Assembly (NCBI RefSeq): GCF_905163445.1
Contig: NC_053208.1
Location: 26,625,986 to 26,689,985, forward strand
From: Pararge aegeria
Lineage: Eukaryota > Arthropoda > Insecta > Lepidoptera > Nymphalidae
Length of the DNA: 64,000 nt
Reading direction: 5' to 3'
This document shows positions 31,785 to 42,940 of this stretch, piece by piece. The notes beneath the pieces were generated by a model. The model was not told the DNA's origin. It saw only the letters and a list, made by a program, of their open reading frames with translations, and ran no database searches. Within the stretch, counting starts at the first letter, position 1. Each line of letters starts with the position of its first letter. A program made the translations under genes and the position numbers.

Positions 31785-32280
31785 TGTGATTTTGTCACGG
31801 AAAGATACTCGAGGCAGAGCTATGCTCGCCATTCCCCGCCAATTGATTCCAGTCCATGAGGCGGCTAACCTCTGTCTGATCATTGGACCTCCTACCACTT
31901 TTTTTTGTGTCCTTGATATAAATTCGTCTGTACAATTCGAGCGCGGAGTTCTCAAAGGTTACTATGTGGAGCAAAACATGAGCATTAGACATAATCTTCG
32001 TCTTACATGTAATTAACTTGAATTCATTCGTTGGACCACCTGTTGAGAAAATTTGCCGATATCATTACGTATTGTTTTGAAATCTTCAAAAGGCTCTGTA
32101 ATATACCTAATATTGAACCGGTATCCGTGCCACTCGTACTGTCTAGCCAATTTGAAGGGGTTATACCGCGAATAGGAGCTCGCCTCGACGGTAAGACGGC
32201 AAGGTGCACCACGGACAGGCGAGGTCGGCAATTCGGCAGGCTGACTAGTACTAGCCTCCCTCCAACACCCCGTTAGCCTG
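31785..32280 (-). pseudogene. Internally deleted RTE copy
   Basis: Opposite strand to the preceding fragment. From low to high coordinate it matches, in order, the RTE RT C-terminal part (GCATAGCTCTC region, 48095), the AACATGAGCATTAGACATAA segment (31977; compare 48408), the RT catalytic region in degenerate form (32030-32130), and, after a deletion, the RTE 5' end (AAGGTGCACCACGGACAGGC, 32200; compare 50893). The FADD motif is not preserved. An old copy that lost its middle, including the endonuclease. Confidence 0.8.
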
Positions 32281-32364
32281 CCCTTTTAACACATTTTGGA
32301 ATTAGACATCCTTGAGGCGGAGAAAATAAAATTTCAAACCCCAAAACGCACCTCTAATATTTCA

Positions 32365-32474
32365 CCAATCCGAGCTTGGCCACCGTGGTGGACTACATCC
32401 TAAACCCTTCTTATTCTCAGAGAAGATGTGTCCCCTGTAGTGGGCAGGCACTGGGTTGTTGATGATGATGAATA
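32365..32474 (+). repeat. SINE family A, 3' part
   Basis: GTGGTGGACTACATCCTAAA, 'CTTATTCTCAGAG', CCCCTGTAGTGGGCAGG and a GTTGATGATGATGAATAA tail. Confidence 0.75.
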
Positions 32475-32475
32475 A

Positions 32476-34635
32476 AAGATTTATCCTTGTATAGCAAACA
32501 GGAATCGTTTAGTGTTCACAAATAGTTATCAACGTTGCTTGATAACATTTCGCATATAGATCCTGAAGTCAGACAAAGGATAATTTTAGTCAAGAAACAA
32601 AAAAACGCGAATGGTTTCCATAAGCCGTAAGAGATGGCAATGTGGTCACGGGCTACGGCTCATATGTAGTAGATAAAATGATTTTGTGGTTCCTGCCCCC
32701 GAATAAGTATCTTCAATTAGACATCAATATTGCGTACCTACTTGGAGTTCAAAAAAATATTGATATTATCCTGATATATCAAAATGAGCTCGATAAATAT
32801 ATATCGAGGATAAATATATATAATAGCCTGATGGAAGAACTGGTTCCTATCAAATACCTATAGAAAGCGAAGTACCTGTTGTTATTTTCTGAACATGAAA
32901 ACATAATTTTAAAATTACATTGACAACCGAATAACTTTTATAAAGGAAGTATTCCTTTCACTATATAGATCGAAACCATAGAACTTTATGATACGAAATA
33001 TCATTTCTAAACGAGTTCTATAAAAATATTTTCTAAAGTTGGAGACATTAAAATCGCATGAATCGCATGCAGATTGACCTGAAAGAGGGTTTTTTTAAAA
33101 AAAAAATATCTATAAACTTAGTGAATGATGAGAAAAAATATTATTAACAGTAAGTGAGTCCAGTTAATCAAAACTTAATAAGATGACGTGCTGCTCACTC
33201 CGTTCACTCACGCGAACAAAACCTCTAACAAAAAATTCCTAAATTGTCGCAGCGTAAATTTAATCCGATGATACTGTCAAAGCCTCCGCGGTTGTCAGAG
33301 CAATGGTTGGTGGAATCCTGCCTGTTATATAAATGTTATTTTTATCAATTCTGTGGAAGTTTCCACCCAGCTGGGAAAATTGGTTCTCACATTCCTATAT
33401 TTCTTTCATCGTATAATATATGATGTTGGGGGTGTGGGATGTGAAACTTTTTTCACTGAACTATCAAAATTTCAGTTTTATGAAATGATCCCCACATGAG
33501 CTGGTTCCAGGACTTAGGTGGACCACTAATTGAACATAGTGACTTTATTTATATATTTTGCACCATACAGATTTTATGTAACTACAAACCTTCAATATTT
33601 TATGAATTTAATATAATATAATAACTTTGTTGGCAAACATTTGGGCACGAACGCAACGAAAATTTGAATTCTCTCGACTACGTAACGCCTAGCTAGACCT
33701 AACCTCAATCGGAATCGATTTTTTTGTAGTAAAATTTTAAAATGTATTGAATTTCTTCATTAGATTCACTCATCTTCACAGTACGAAAAACAAATAAAAA
33801 GCACACATTTTCCTAATTTGAATTTGGAATTATCTTCCTTAAAATTTAAACTTTTAATGTTACCAAAAACAGCCAGATGCAAACAGTATAGCCAAAGGGA
33901 TTTTGTTACAAGTTCATACATACATACTATAATGCGAAAAGACTTTTTTCTCCAACCTATTAGTAATGAAGACAGTGAAATTGAAAAACAACTAGCTACC
34001 GATTATTTATTACTAGATAACACTCCAGTTTCTGTCATTGGAAAATGAATATCGGCATTGGATGGTGAAGTGGCAGGCGTGGCAGTGGAGCCAGGACATA
34101 CCAAAGTCGATTTCAGATTTTATTTTAAATTGTGACATCGATATGTATCCTTAAATATATGTATTTTGTCTGTTTCTATTTTGTTCGTTGGAAACCCTTG
34201 TCGAAACCGAAACCCTTCTTGACCCCACCTCTTCACTATTGCGGAGTTTTGCGTCATACCCCTTGAAATACCTCTAGCTGTTATGGCAAATCATTCACCG
34301 CGGTTATGGAATCTAACTAGGCTGCCTCATTCCGTGAGTGATAAGTCTTCTCTGGATGTCTTCAAGAGAAGATGGCATTATGTACATGTATATGTACAAG
34401 TTATTATGTTTTAAGTTTTTCAAGTGTAAAATAAAGAATAATAAATTGTAAGTACAGTTAGTACTGTACTTAAATTTTTAATTTTAATTTTAACTACAGT
34501 ACTTAAATTTTTAGGTACATTAATAAAATAACTACTTTTTACTTCCATCTATTGTCCTCAAAATTAAATCACAAGTTCTCGACTTGACCACGACAATGCC
34601 GTGACCTCCTGGCGCCAAAGCAGGATCCGCCCTTG
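32476..34635. other. No recognised gene over about 2.1 kb
   Basis: AT-rich. A 76-residue frame at 33818-34048 (starts MNLELSSLKF, contains KDFFLQPISNEDSEIEK) has no match I recognise; it may be a transposase or gene scrap. Short direct repeats of TACAGTACTTAAATTTTTA type occur at 34450-34520. Confidence 0.35.
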
Positions 34636-34945
34636 TCATCAACCCATTACCGGCCCACTACAGGGCACGGGTCTGCTGTCAGAGAGTAGGGTTTAGGCCG
34701 TAGTCTACCGCGCTGGCCAAGTGCGGATTGGTAGACTTCACACGCCGTGGAGAACATTATGGAAAACTCTCAGGCATGCAGGTTTCCTCACGATGTTTTC
34801 CTTCATCGTTAAAGCAAATTACATTTAAATTGCTAAAGTTCAAACGCTCATAACTCCGAAAAGTCAGTAGTGAGTGCCGGGGCTCGAACTCGGTCTCCAT
34901 GAAAGGAAAGCCGAAGCCTTACCCACTAGGCTGTCACCGCCTCAC
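34636..34945 (-). repeat. SINE family A, near full length
   Basis: Best-preserved copy. On the - strand: head GGTGACAGCCTAGTGGGTAA, box B-like GAGTTCGAGCCCC, body ('CTTTAACGATGAAGG', AAACATCGTGAGGAAACC, GAGAGTTTTCCATAATG, 'CCAATCCGCACTTGGCC', 'GGCCTAAACCC', CCCTGTAGTGGGCCGG) and a short GATGACAAGG tail. A tRNA-derived SINE with RTE-like 3' end. Confidence 0.85.
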
Positions 34946-35389
34946 ATAATATAATGTTTTTTCTTGAAGGAAATAAATAAAGTTTGACTTGACTCTCAAA
35001 CTATATAATCTCTGCCCGACTACGTTAAAGAAAGGAACGAACTGGCAAAGTAGCCGAAGCATTTTTAACTAATATTACGCTATTAGCCTTTGCCAATAAC
35101 GTTTAAAAAACTGAAACTACCTGACGGCGACGTAGGACCTCCGTACTACGTTGCACGTGTTCTCAAGCCCTTTGTTACTCGGTGGAAAATCTTTTGTATT
35201 GTAATCAACTAGTTACGTACACAAATCTGTTTCATCAGTTTAAAACGTTATCCATAAAAATAATTACTTTATACTCGGCCTACTACTGGATTAGTGCAAA
35301 AGCAATTTAAATAAAAATTAATCTAGTGCTCAAATAAAATATATAACTTTTCTATATCAACATCATTTTTATTGATTTATTTTGACGGC

Positions 35390-35625
35390 CTCCCCGGCTA
35401 AGCGATGAGCACTGTGGTTAGAAGTGAGAGGGCCCGGGTTCGATTCGCGGCAGGAATTGGGGAATTACAAATTTCAGGATTGTCTCTGGTCTAATTTGAT
35501 GTGTGTGTAGGTTTCGGCCGTAGCTAACACTACATTTTTTAGCGGCACGTTCTTGTGGCAACAAGAACGTGCCGCTAAAAAATGTAGTGTTCCGGTACGG
35601 TGTCGCGTAGAAACCGATTAGAGAT
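35390..35625 (+). repeat. SINE family B with its middle replaced by a palindrome
   Basis: Head: GAGCACTGTGGTTAGAAG and CCCGGGTTCGATTCG (boxes A and B). Body: TCTCTGGTCTAATTTG, GGTTTCGGCCGTAGCTA; end: 'CCGGTACGGTGTCGCGTAGAAA'. Between them, 35526-35556 and 35561-35591 are perfect 31-base reverse complements (AGCGGCACGTTCTTGT / ACAAGAACGTGCCGCT). The right arm is ordinary SINE sequence; the left arm replaces the GTTACCACC region seen in other copies. Confidence 0.85.
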
Positions 35626-35752
35626 ATTGCTTCACGCTCCAACGATCGAACCGATTTGGGTGTTCCAAATGTAGATAGCATATGACTTGAATTAACTATA
35701 GCTACATCAACTTGCAAGAGCCTGGTGAAAAGCTTCCACTTACTGTGGATGT

Positions 35753-36169
35753 TTGATGATTTCGGTGTCCTTATTCCTTTATTTTCTAATGAAGCAGCAG
35801 TCCTTTTCTCTAAATGGATATATTGTACCCCCTTACGTTTCCGGTTTTGTAGGTAAATATTTGTATCGGATATTTGTAAGAAGGGGTCGCCTATTTAAAA
35901 TAATTCGTCAAATTACTCAATTTGTTGGCTTTGTGGATGTTACCATTAAAACCAATTACACCACACAAAATGAGTATGTAATGGCTGAAAGGAACCCAGT
36001 TATAAATGACATATTTCGTTGTGAGGCTGTGACATCTCCTGTGCCCCTAGTGTATCTTGTTAAGTTGACAACCTTAATCTTGGGGTCAACGAACGTTCTT
36101 TATTTAAAATTTGTTTTTGATGATGTCACTCCATATACCCTGCCTTTGAAAGTTTTATTATTAGTTTAG
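35753..36169 (+). CDS. 138-codon open frame, unrecognised
   Basis: An unusually long frame for this AT-rich region, starting MMISVSLFLYFL and containing PPYVSGFVGKYLYRIF. I recognise no domain. Hydrophobic stretches at the N- and C-termini could be membrane segments or simply T-rich composition. No flanking promoter, Kozak context or splice signals stand out, and repeats lie on both sides. It may be a fragment of an unknown element or chance. Confidence 0.15.
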   Translation: MMISVSLFLYFLMKQQSFSLNGYIVPPYVSGFVGKYLYRIFVRRGRLFKIIRQITQFVGFVDVTIKTNYTTQNEYVMAERNPVINDIFRCEAVTSPVPLVYLVKLTTLILGSTNVLYLKFVFDDVTPYTLPLKVLLLV

Positions 36170-36204
36170 TTAAAAATGATTTCAAATACATGTGATTATT
36201 AATA

Positions 36205-36420
36205 TTAGAGATAGAGAACTCCTCAAATAACAGCAGCTAACGCTTCACTAAAGGTTTACTTTACTAGGAAAACTTTACTCGTTTACTGAATACACAAAGT
36301 GCTGCAACATATTGAGCGGCTTTAATGCTAGAAATGGATAAAAAATATCATGGCTAACTTTCTTTTTCTTTTTTTCTGCAAACGAGTCAACATCAATGCG
36401 ACTCCGACTGTTTCTTCACC
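36205..36420 (+). repeat. Dispersed repeat family G, copy 2
   Basis: GAGAACTCCTCAAATAACAG, 'TTTACTGAATACACAAAGTGC', 'GGCTTTAATGCTAGAAATGG', 'CAATGCGACTCCGACTG'; same order as 30565. Confidence 0.55.
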
Positions 36421-36944
36421 ATCGGTTTCTGACTTGAGTCAAATTGCTTATTTACACTAGGCCACACAATAGTAACAGCCATTTGTGATAGGGAGTTAAA
36501 AGAAGTATAGGTAAGGTGAAGTAGGTCCCCGGGACGGTCATTTGCGATTGGCTATGTTTGCGTGATTTAAGGTTTCAAATAGTAGGTTATTGAATCTCTT
36601 AGAACAAGAATAGATAGATACGTTGTTCGCATACAGTTCAGTCGTTTGTTTAAATACGTCGCTATCTTTACGACCTGTACTACTGTATCTGCAAAAAATA
36701 TTTTCGTTAGGTATATGATTTATTGAGGAAGGACTTTGTAGCAGCACGCTTCAGTCCTTGATTTACGCGGGTAAAGCTGCAGGGCACATCTAGTTATTAA
36801 TAAGTCTCTCGATAAATCTGGTTACAGCGAACTCCCAGGTTTCTATTCTTAATCTAATTTCTTGCTTTTTAGTTCCTATTTGCAATAATTCCAGTTTAAT
36901 TAACCAAATGGCAGCTCTTGTAACCATGTAGTAAATATTTCTTT

Positions 36945-37219
36945 TCCGGAACCTGGGCCGTTAATAGTCGAGGAGTTCTCCCGGCACTTCACCGTGAGTA
37001 GCTTTATTGTGACAAGAATAAATACCGTACCATAATCGAATCGTAACCGATGCAAAACTTATTACTGTGCTGTTCATCATCAGGTTCCACCACCAATAGG
37101 AAGTCTAAAAAAAAAATCAAATCGTTTTTAATGACAGATATCTGAGTTAATAAACATAAAAAAGGACTACAGCTGAATTGAGAACCTCTCCCTATTTTGT
37201 ATGTCGGTTTATTAAGCAA
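36945..37219 (+). repeat. Repeat family D, copy
   Basis: GAGGAGTTCTCCCGGCACTT near the start, CATCATCAGGTTCCACC in the middle, and 'GAACCTCTCCCTATTTTGTA' then TGTCGGTTTATTAA at the end. Shorter internally than the copy at 58820. Confidence 0.65.
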
Positions 37220-37259
37220 CCTATATATTTGACATTGTAATGGAAATATAACTAAGTAA

Positions 37260-37672
37260 TCTATCTATATATATAAAAGAGAAAGTGTGTGGGTATGTTC
37301 CGTATAGGCTCCGAAACGGCTGGACCGATTTCAATGAAACTTTCAGGGAATCTCCGGATTGACCTGGCGAGTAATCCAAAACAATCCTGCAAAGTTTGGT
37401 GACGATCTGAGCACTCCTATTTTTGAACTGTCAAACTGTCAAACTGTCAAATACAGCTTTTATTTACTATGATGATATTCTATTGTTGGGTGTACATGGG
37501 TGTAGATAATGATCTTCACCCGCTCGAGAAGAGAATAGAAGAGAATGAATACGGAAAGAAATAAATGATTTAATATATTATGAGACTTAAATTAAAAATT
37601 TAATGATGTAAGTTTATTGTTTAAATAAAATAAAGCGAAATCTAGCCCGGCGAAGCGGGCTGGGTACGCTAG
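37260..37672 (+). mobile_element. Non-autonomous Helitron-like element, both ends present
   Basis: Starts TCTATCTATATATATAAAAG after an A, ends with hairpin AGCCCG-GCGAAG-CGGGCT (37644-37661), then GGGTACG and CTAG (37669-37672) followed by T. The A|TC...CTAG|T boundaries and subterminal hairpin fit Helitrons, which insert between A and T without target duplication. No Rep/helicase frame in 413 bases, so non-autonomous. The inside (CCGATTTCAATGAAACTTTC) is typical dispersed-repeat sequence. Confidence 0.7.
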
Positions 37673-38444
37673 TATTCAATAAATAAACTGAACTCAAAAA
37701 GTCGCGGCGATATAACATCTAAAATTCGTAATACAGGATATGTTATCCGAGCGATATTGTGGAAATGAGTATTGTTATGTATATTTGCGATAAGATCAAC
37801 TTGCCTCGGCTAGCTATTATTCTACTTTTCCACAAACGTTAAGTAATTTGCTTCCGGAAATGGAACTTAAACATTAAAGCAAAGATTGGTTCTTCTTAAC
37901 ACTCCTCACACGTTTGGATACGTATGTTGGACATACGTATCCAATGATTGCAATCCATCCAGATGTTATTTTATAAGTGTTCTCTGTTGTGTGGTAGTTC
38001 TGCTATTGGATAAAATTTTAGTGTTCTATCTGTTCTTTTGGCCTCTGTTTTAGAATAACATGGCGGTATTTTATGAGCTTATGACTATAAATGATTTCGT
38101 ATTTAACTTCTCAAGTTTTAAAAAATCTTGACTAACTCGTTGGGAGTTTGTTTTAAATGAAGGTGTCGACACCTTAACAAGTTGACTTTTAGTTTCACTT
38201 CGTCGTTAGACACTGTGACAAAGAGATAATATTGAACTTTTGATTGGCTATAAATTATTGTATCCTTACTGATTGCCACTTAAATGAAACAATTTTTCCG
38301 TTCTTTTTATCTTCCATCTTTTTAGCCAAGGAATCCTCATAGTTGCGAAACTATGTATATAGTTCTGTCCTATTTCACCATACATGCATTATCTCATAGC
38401 TGATGGACCTCAAGTGTTTTTTTTTTATTCTACTACAATTTGCT
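37673..38444. other. No recognised gene; one small hairpin
   Basis: Perfect 14-base arms at 37914-37927 / 37931-37944 (TTGGATACGTATGT) with a 3-base loop. Otherwise unassigned. Confidence 0.5.
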
Positions 38445-38590
38445 GCAGATTATGCAATCTAATATAGTAACGGGCTAATGTGCTAGAGAGATGGCAGTGC
38501 AGTTATATTAAGCCCATGCCCTAAATCATCATCAGACACGTACCGGAACGCTAAATTGCATTTAGGTACAGAAAAAATTCGGGATGGAAC
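38445..38590 (-). repeat. SINE family B fragment
   Basis: ATTATGCAATCTAATATAGT, AACGGGCTAATGTGCTAG and CGTACCGGAACGCTAAATTG are family B words in the - orientation; middle scrambled. Confidence 0.5.
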
Positions 38591-38599
38591 CCGTGAAAA

Positions 38600-38885
38600 C
38601 CGGGAGGTCATCAAACCTGGAGACGGACTTCCACTCTCAGTTTTGTGCGGCATTCGTCCACCAATTCGCTGCGATTTGCGTCGTCGGTCCAGCTAGCGGC
38701 AGGGACCTCCCAATGTTGCGATTGCCATTCTTGCACCTTGAGGCCCCAAAACTGACTGATTTCCCGATCTATGTGACCCTCACATTGCCACTTAATCTTT
38801 GCAACTCATTGAGTCTAATTCTACTTTGTATCTCGTTATATTAGAATTGGCCTCGTAGAAACACTCCGAGTATATCTCCCCAATA
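38600..38885 (-). pseudogene. RTE reverse transcriptase C-terminal remnant
   Basis: Collinear with 47871-48125 of the full RTE: 'CGTCCACCAATTCGCTGCG', 'CGACC...GCCATTCTTGCACCTTGAGG', 'GACCCTCACATTGCCACTTAA', TTTGCAACTCATTGAGTCTA and ACACTCCGAGTATATCTC. Much diverged from both other copies, so an older insertion or different subfamily. The + strand frame at 38584-38844 is its shadow. Confidence 0.75.
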
Positions 38886-39152
38886 AGCGCAGTAAACACG
38901 GGCATTTATAAATTATACGACGCATATCATACGCCAGACTGCTCCCGGGGCAGTGTTCTGTCTGACATCCGCGTTAAAATTGTAAATAGGGTTGAGATCC
39001 GGCTATTGAAATGATATGGTTATTTAGTTATAACTAGCAACATGGACTATACTATATAACTAGCAATATGGGTTCAAAAAGTACTGCTAATATAAAACAA
39101 CATATTTAAATAATAATTACAATTATAGTAATACATAAGTTAGCGCATTTAA

Positions 39153-39449
39153 ATGAAGTTAGTGGAATCTAACTCGTCTCAATCGTCACCTCGTCAACAG
39201 GAGACGCACACTATTTTTCACAATTTAAAACGAAGCGAAAAGCCGGAGACGAGGGAAGCATGGGACAGTGAACAGCAGTCGGGACTGGAAAATAAGTTAA
39301 TAAATAAAGGCGAATGGACTGTTATCCGAAATAAGAAAAGCGTGGGTCCAGTTTCAGTTGAGGGTTCAGCTTGTCTTTCGGTTACGTCTTTGAAAGCGGT
39401 CGAGCCGCGCAAATACTTCCATCTATGGAATCCAATGTGCAATCCTTAA
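39153..39449 (+). pseudogene. 98-codon frame resembling a retroelement ORF1 N-terminus
   Basis: Hydrophilic, charged and glutamine-rich (starts MKLVESNSSQSSPRQQE) with a GEWTVIRNKKSV segment, as often seen in ORF1/gag proteins of non-LTR elements, and ends abruptly after 'RKYFHLWNPMCNP'. No zinc knuckle or RNA-binding fold is visible. I suggest a truncated or internally deleted retroelement ORF1; it could also be an unrelated gene fragment. Confidence 0.3.
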
Positions 39450-40049
39450 CCCACTACATCCACTTTATCCAGAAATGACCACGCCAGTTATTTCAGGTTT
39501 TTGAATGAATGTTACTGACTTGACTTAATTTGATTTTATTTAATTTATATTTGTGTTCCTTATTTATATATATATTTATGAATTGTTTGTTTGTTTCTTT
39601 CTATTGTTAGTACCATTATTATAAGTATTTCTCTCTTTGCTATTTTTGCACCTTTATTTTAAATAAATACATATTGTTCGTGTTGTTGATATAGTATATT
39701 GAGAATAATAATGTAAATGTTAATAAGTGTAAGTGGATTTGTCCGAACTGATTAATTAATTAATATATAAATAATATAATCATATCGTATTAAAATACAT
39801 ACCGGTAAATAAGTACTTATCACAATGTTACGAATTACTGAATAACATAGCTGAAGCGTGGTTTTCACTAAACGAGTACCCTCTGACCGAGCTCGCCCGA
39901 TTAGTTATAATTGGACGATACTCGTAGGGTATAAACACAATGTGATCGACTTTGATAATTTTATGAAAATTTACCTAAAACAAAAGCAGACCACTTTTTT
40001 AAGTTTTCAGAGTTGTGTGCCTTTTTAATTTAAGTTTAAAATTATATCA
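39450..40049. other. No recognised gene
   Basis: AT-rich, no supported feature. Confidence 0.35.
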
Positions 40050-40225
40050 GTTGTCATAAAGGTGAAGGAAAACATGGTCAGTAAATATGGCTTGAGATAT
40101 CTTAATAATGTTCTCAAGAGTTAGGTGTTTTATTCCTTTACTTTACCAGTGAAGTTGACTATGGCCTAAACTCTCCTCATTCTGGGAGTAGAACCATGCC
40201 CTTTATTGGGCAGTTGATGAAGTAC
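40050..40225 (+). repeat. SINE family A, diverged
   Basis: 'AAAGGTGAAGGAAAACATGG', 'TAATGTTCTCAAGAG', 'GACTATGGCCTAAACTC', 'CCTCATTCTGGGAG', CCATGCCCTTTATTGGGCAG, TTGATGA tail. Confidence 0.65.
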
Positions 40226-40984
40226 GACTTGGAAATTGACACGGGCCCCGAGCGTGCGAATTATATTCCGAGTAGACTTCTGTATGATATAGTTACACAT
40301 ACAGACAGGACAAATACGGACGCACCGGCTTCGCCCTTGTTATTGAATCTTGCGGCTTTGCAATTCAATTAGCCGATTTATATGCTTGGCTGACCTTGTA
40401 AAGTCTTTCTATTCTTTAAGACTACTTATACCAAAAGTATGCGCCGAGGTGTGGTGGGTTTCACTTGAGGATTGATTCATTTTCATAGCTTAACTCAGTG
40501 TGCCCTCCCAAAAAAGGGTTATTATAATTTTTTTGTAATAACCCTGATACGTTTTTTTTCGTTCGACGGGCACAACTTTTATCTCAGTAACTATTACAAC
40601 TGTCCACTTGTTTGTAATAGTAATAACTAAACTTTATTGCAAATGAAAATTATAATACCGAGGGATGATTAAATTATAAAATGGAGTAACTAGATATTAT
40701 TTAAGTAGCTACTACGCAGTCTGAAGTAGGTTGTTTATTTTGTTTTAAACTGTATCATAATAAGTTACAAAGTACGTAACTATCTGTACTTTAATGTTTG
40801 CTTTGCACTGGGCAAGTTTTATTTTGTGTGTATTTTTATAAAAAATGCGCATTGTTTTATTGCTTAATTCTATCGCAGCGCTTCTTAACTCGTCCGTGAT
40901 TTGTATTCGGTGGGTCACTTTGGAGATACGCTTTTTATTTTTTTTATTAGTCTAGAAGTTAGCTCTTGAGTTCACCTGCTGCTA

Positions 40985-41222
40985 AGTGATGTTAGGAGTT
41001 TGGTAATTTTATTAACACTTATCGGTTTCTACGCGACATTGTACCGAATCCTAAAGCGGCACGTCTTTGTCGGGAAGGTGGTAACTAGCCACGGCCGAAG
41101 CCTCTCAAATGACTAGACCAGAGAAAATTCAAAAAATATAAATTTCCAAATCGCTACTGCTGGGGAACCTGAGAAAAATCCTCCTGTTTAAAAAGACAGG
41201 GCTCACCGCTGCACCAGTATGG
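40985..41222 (-). repeat. SINE family B
   Basis: + strand reads TCGGTTTCTACGCGACATTG, ACCGAATCCTAAAGCGGCAC, GGTAACTAGCCACGGCCGAA and GACTAGACCAGAGAAAAT, with a degraded tRNA-like head (GCTCACCGCTGCACCAGT) at the right. Confidence 0.75.
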
Positions 41223-41539
41223 GCCGCCGTAGTTGTTCCTACCTCAAAGCATGATAAGTATCCGTCGATTATAGACCATACAGGATTGGGCTTCATGTCA
41301 TTGATAATCATCAATTAGTACCTGCTGGCATAACGAACCCGTGAAGGGGGGCTTAAGAAACCTGCGCAAGACAAATAAGTCTGGCTGCCCCGTTTAGAAG
41401 AATGAGCGTGCAAATGCAATAACTCAGGGCAATTAAAACAATCACCGGGTATACGGTTAACATACCTTAATGACGTGCCACACTAATGGCACTGATGGGG
41501 TTTCCTGCCTTATATAACTAACCTATATTATGATGTCGA

Positions 41540-41775
41540 AGTGTTTGCGAAGGAGTGTGATGTGTGCATACAGATTTTTGTAGTAGAAGAGCTTTTTGTG
41601 ACAGAGCTCAAACTATCGCCATGCTTATCCCTGCCGCAAATCAGCATTGTTGCAATGCTGTGTTCCAGTCTGGGTTGGCCACAGTTGATGGACACAGGGC
41701 AGCATGTTGCAGGACGAGTTCCTGGCATGCCCTGCTCAGTGTTGCCTTGTTTATATGCGATGGTTAGTGCCAAAC
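41540..41775 (-). repeat. Dispersed repeat family I, copy
   Basis: Carries GAGCTTTTTGTGACAGAGCT, GCAGCATGTTGCAGGACGAG and TTCCTGGCATGCCC. Frames on both strands (41528-41897) are from the repeat, not genes. Confidence 0.6.
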
Positions 41776-42659
41776 TGTCGAACTCGACTTTCTCTGTCTG
41801 TCAAATATCACAAAAAAACATCATACGTTCTTTAAAAACTTATTGCATTCCTTTTGGTCTTTCACTAACCTCGTTACCGTGCTACAACAGCATGTGAGTT
41901 AGTGTTATGTTATGTGAGGTAGTTGTTATTGTAAAAGCGGACTAAAGTTTACAAACTTCTAACTATGACGAACTCAACACCTGTGGGTTATGCAACTTTG
42001 CTATTTAATTGCTTATTCATCTCTCTTAGAACTGAGTGGTTCCCATGAGGTCGGCCAGTTGGAGGAGATATTACTTATTTACTAATATTGTAAAGAGGAA
42101 ATGGTGTTTGATTGTTTGTAAACTCTAATCATTAGGGTGCCTATGTGTCGAAAGTAATGTTATTTCAGAAAAAAAAATTTTAACTGTGAAATACTCATCA
42201 GTATTGCACATTGAAATAGGGAAAGAAATACAGCCGATATTAAAATAACGTTTAGCGTCTGTTTAAACTTTATTCATATTCTTATTATATATTTGTGATT
42301 TCCTCCTCCAACTGTATAAATACTCTTTTTTGGTATTAAAAAGAAAACAAAAAAAAAAAAAAAACTGAATTACCGAAATAATATACTATCTCCATACATA
42401 TAACTTGCAGTGAGGTACCACTTAAATTAATCGGACATCTGAAATAAAACGCAAGTGTGGTAATGTTATTAAAACACGCCTAATATCTAGGATTATGTGT
42501 CTTATAATGGTGTCCACGTTACGAGTAAGTGTGATGAAAGTAACATTACGTTACGACCCTACAGTTAACGCAGGTGAAATTTTAGGGGAAATGCGATTGC
42601 GTTTATATAGCAGTTTAAAAGATTCACACGTCCAATTGTTCTCACGTGTGGTCATCGAG

Positions 42660-42940
42660 GGTCATCATTACCATTATCATATCAACCCCTTTGCGGCCCA
42701 CTAAAGGGCACAGATCTCCCACACTATGAGAACCACCACGCTGATTCCAGTGCGGATTGGTGGACTTCACGGGCAGTGGAGAACATTATGGAAAACTCTC
42801 GTGCATGTAGGTTTCCTCACGATGCTTATCTTCACCGTTAAAGCAAGTGATATTTTAATTAAAGCGCACAAAACTTGAAAAGTTAGAGGTGCGTTCTGGG
42901 ATTCGAACTCGGCCCCACGACCACTAGGCTATCGCTATAT
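42660..42940 (-). repeat. SINE family A
   Basis: + strand: ATCATATCAACCCCTTTGCG, 'GTGCGGATTGGTGGACTTCA', ACATTATGGAAAACTCTC, GGATTCGAACTCGG (box B), CCACTAGGCTATCGC (box A). Reads head-to-tail on the - strand. Confidence 0.75.

Noticed and set aside
41528..41897. 118-codon + frame and 81-codon - frame
   Set aside because: Lie in repeat family I, which also occurs at 11400 in the opposite orientation without keeping the frame.
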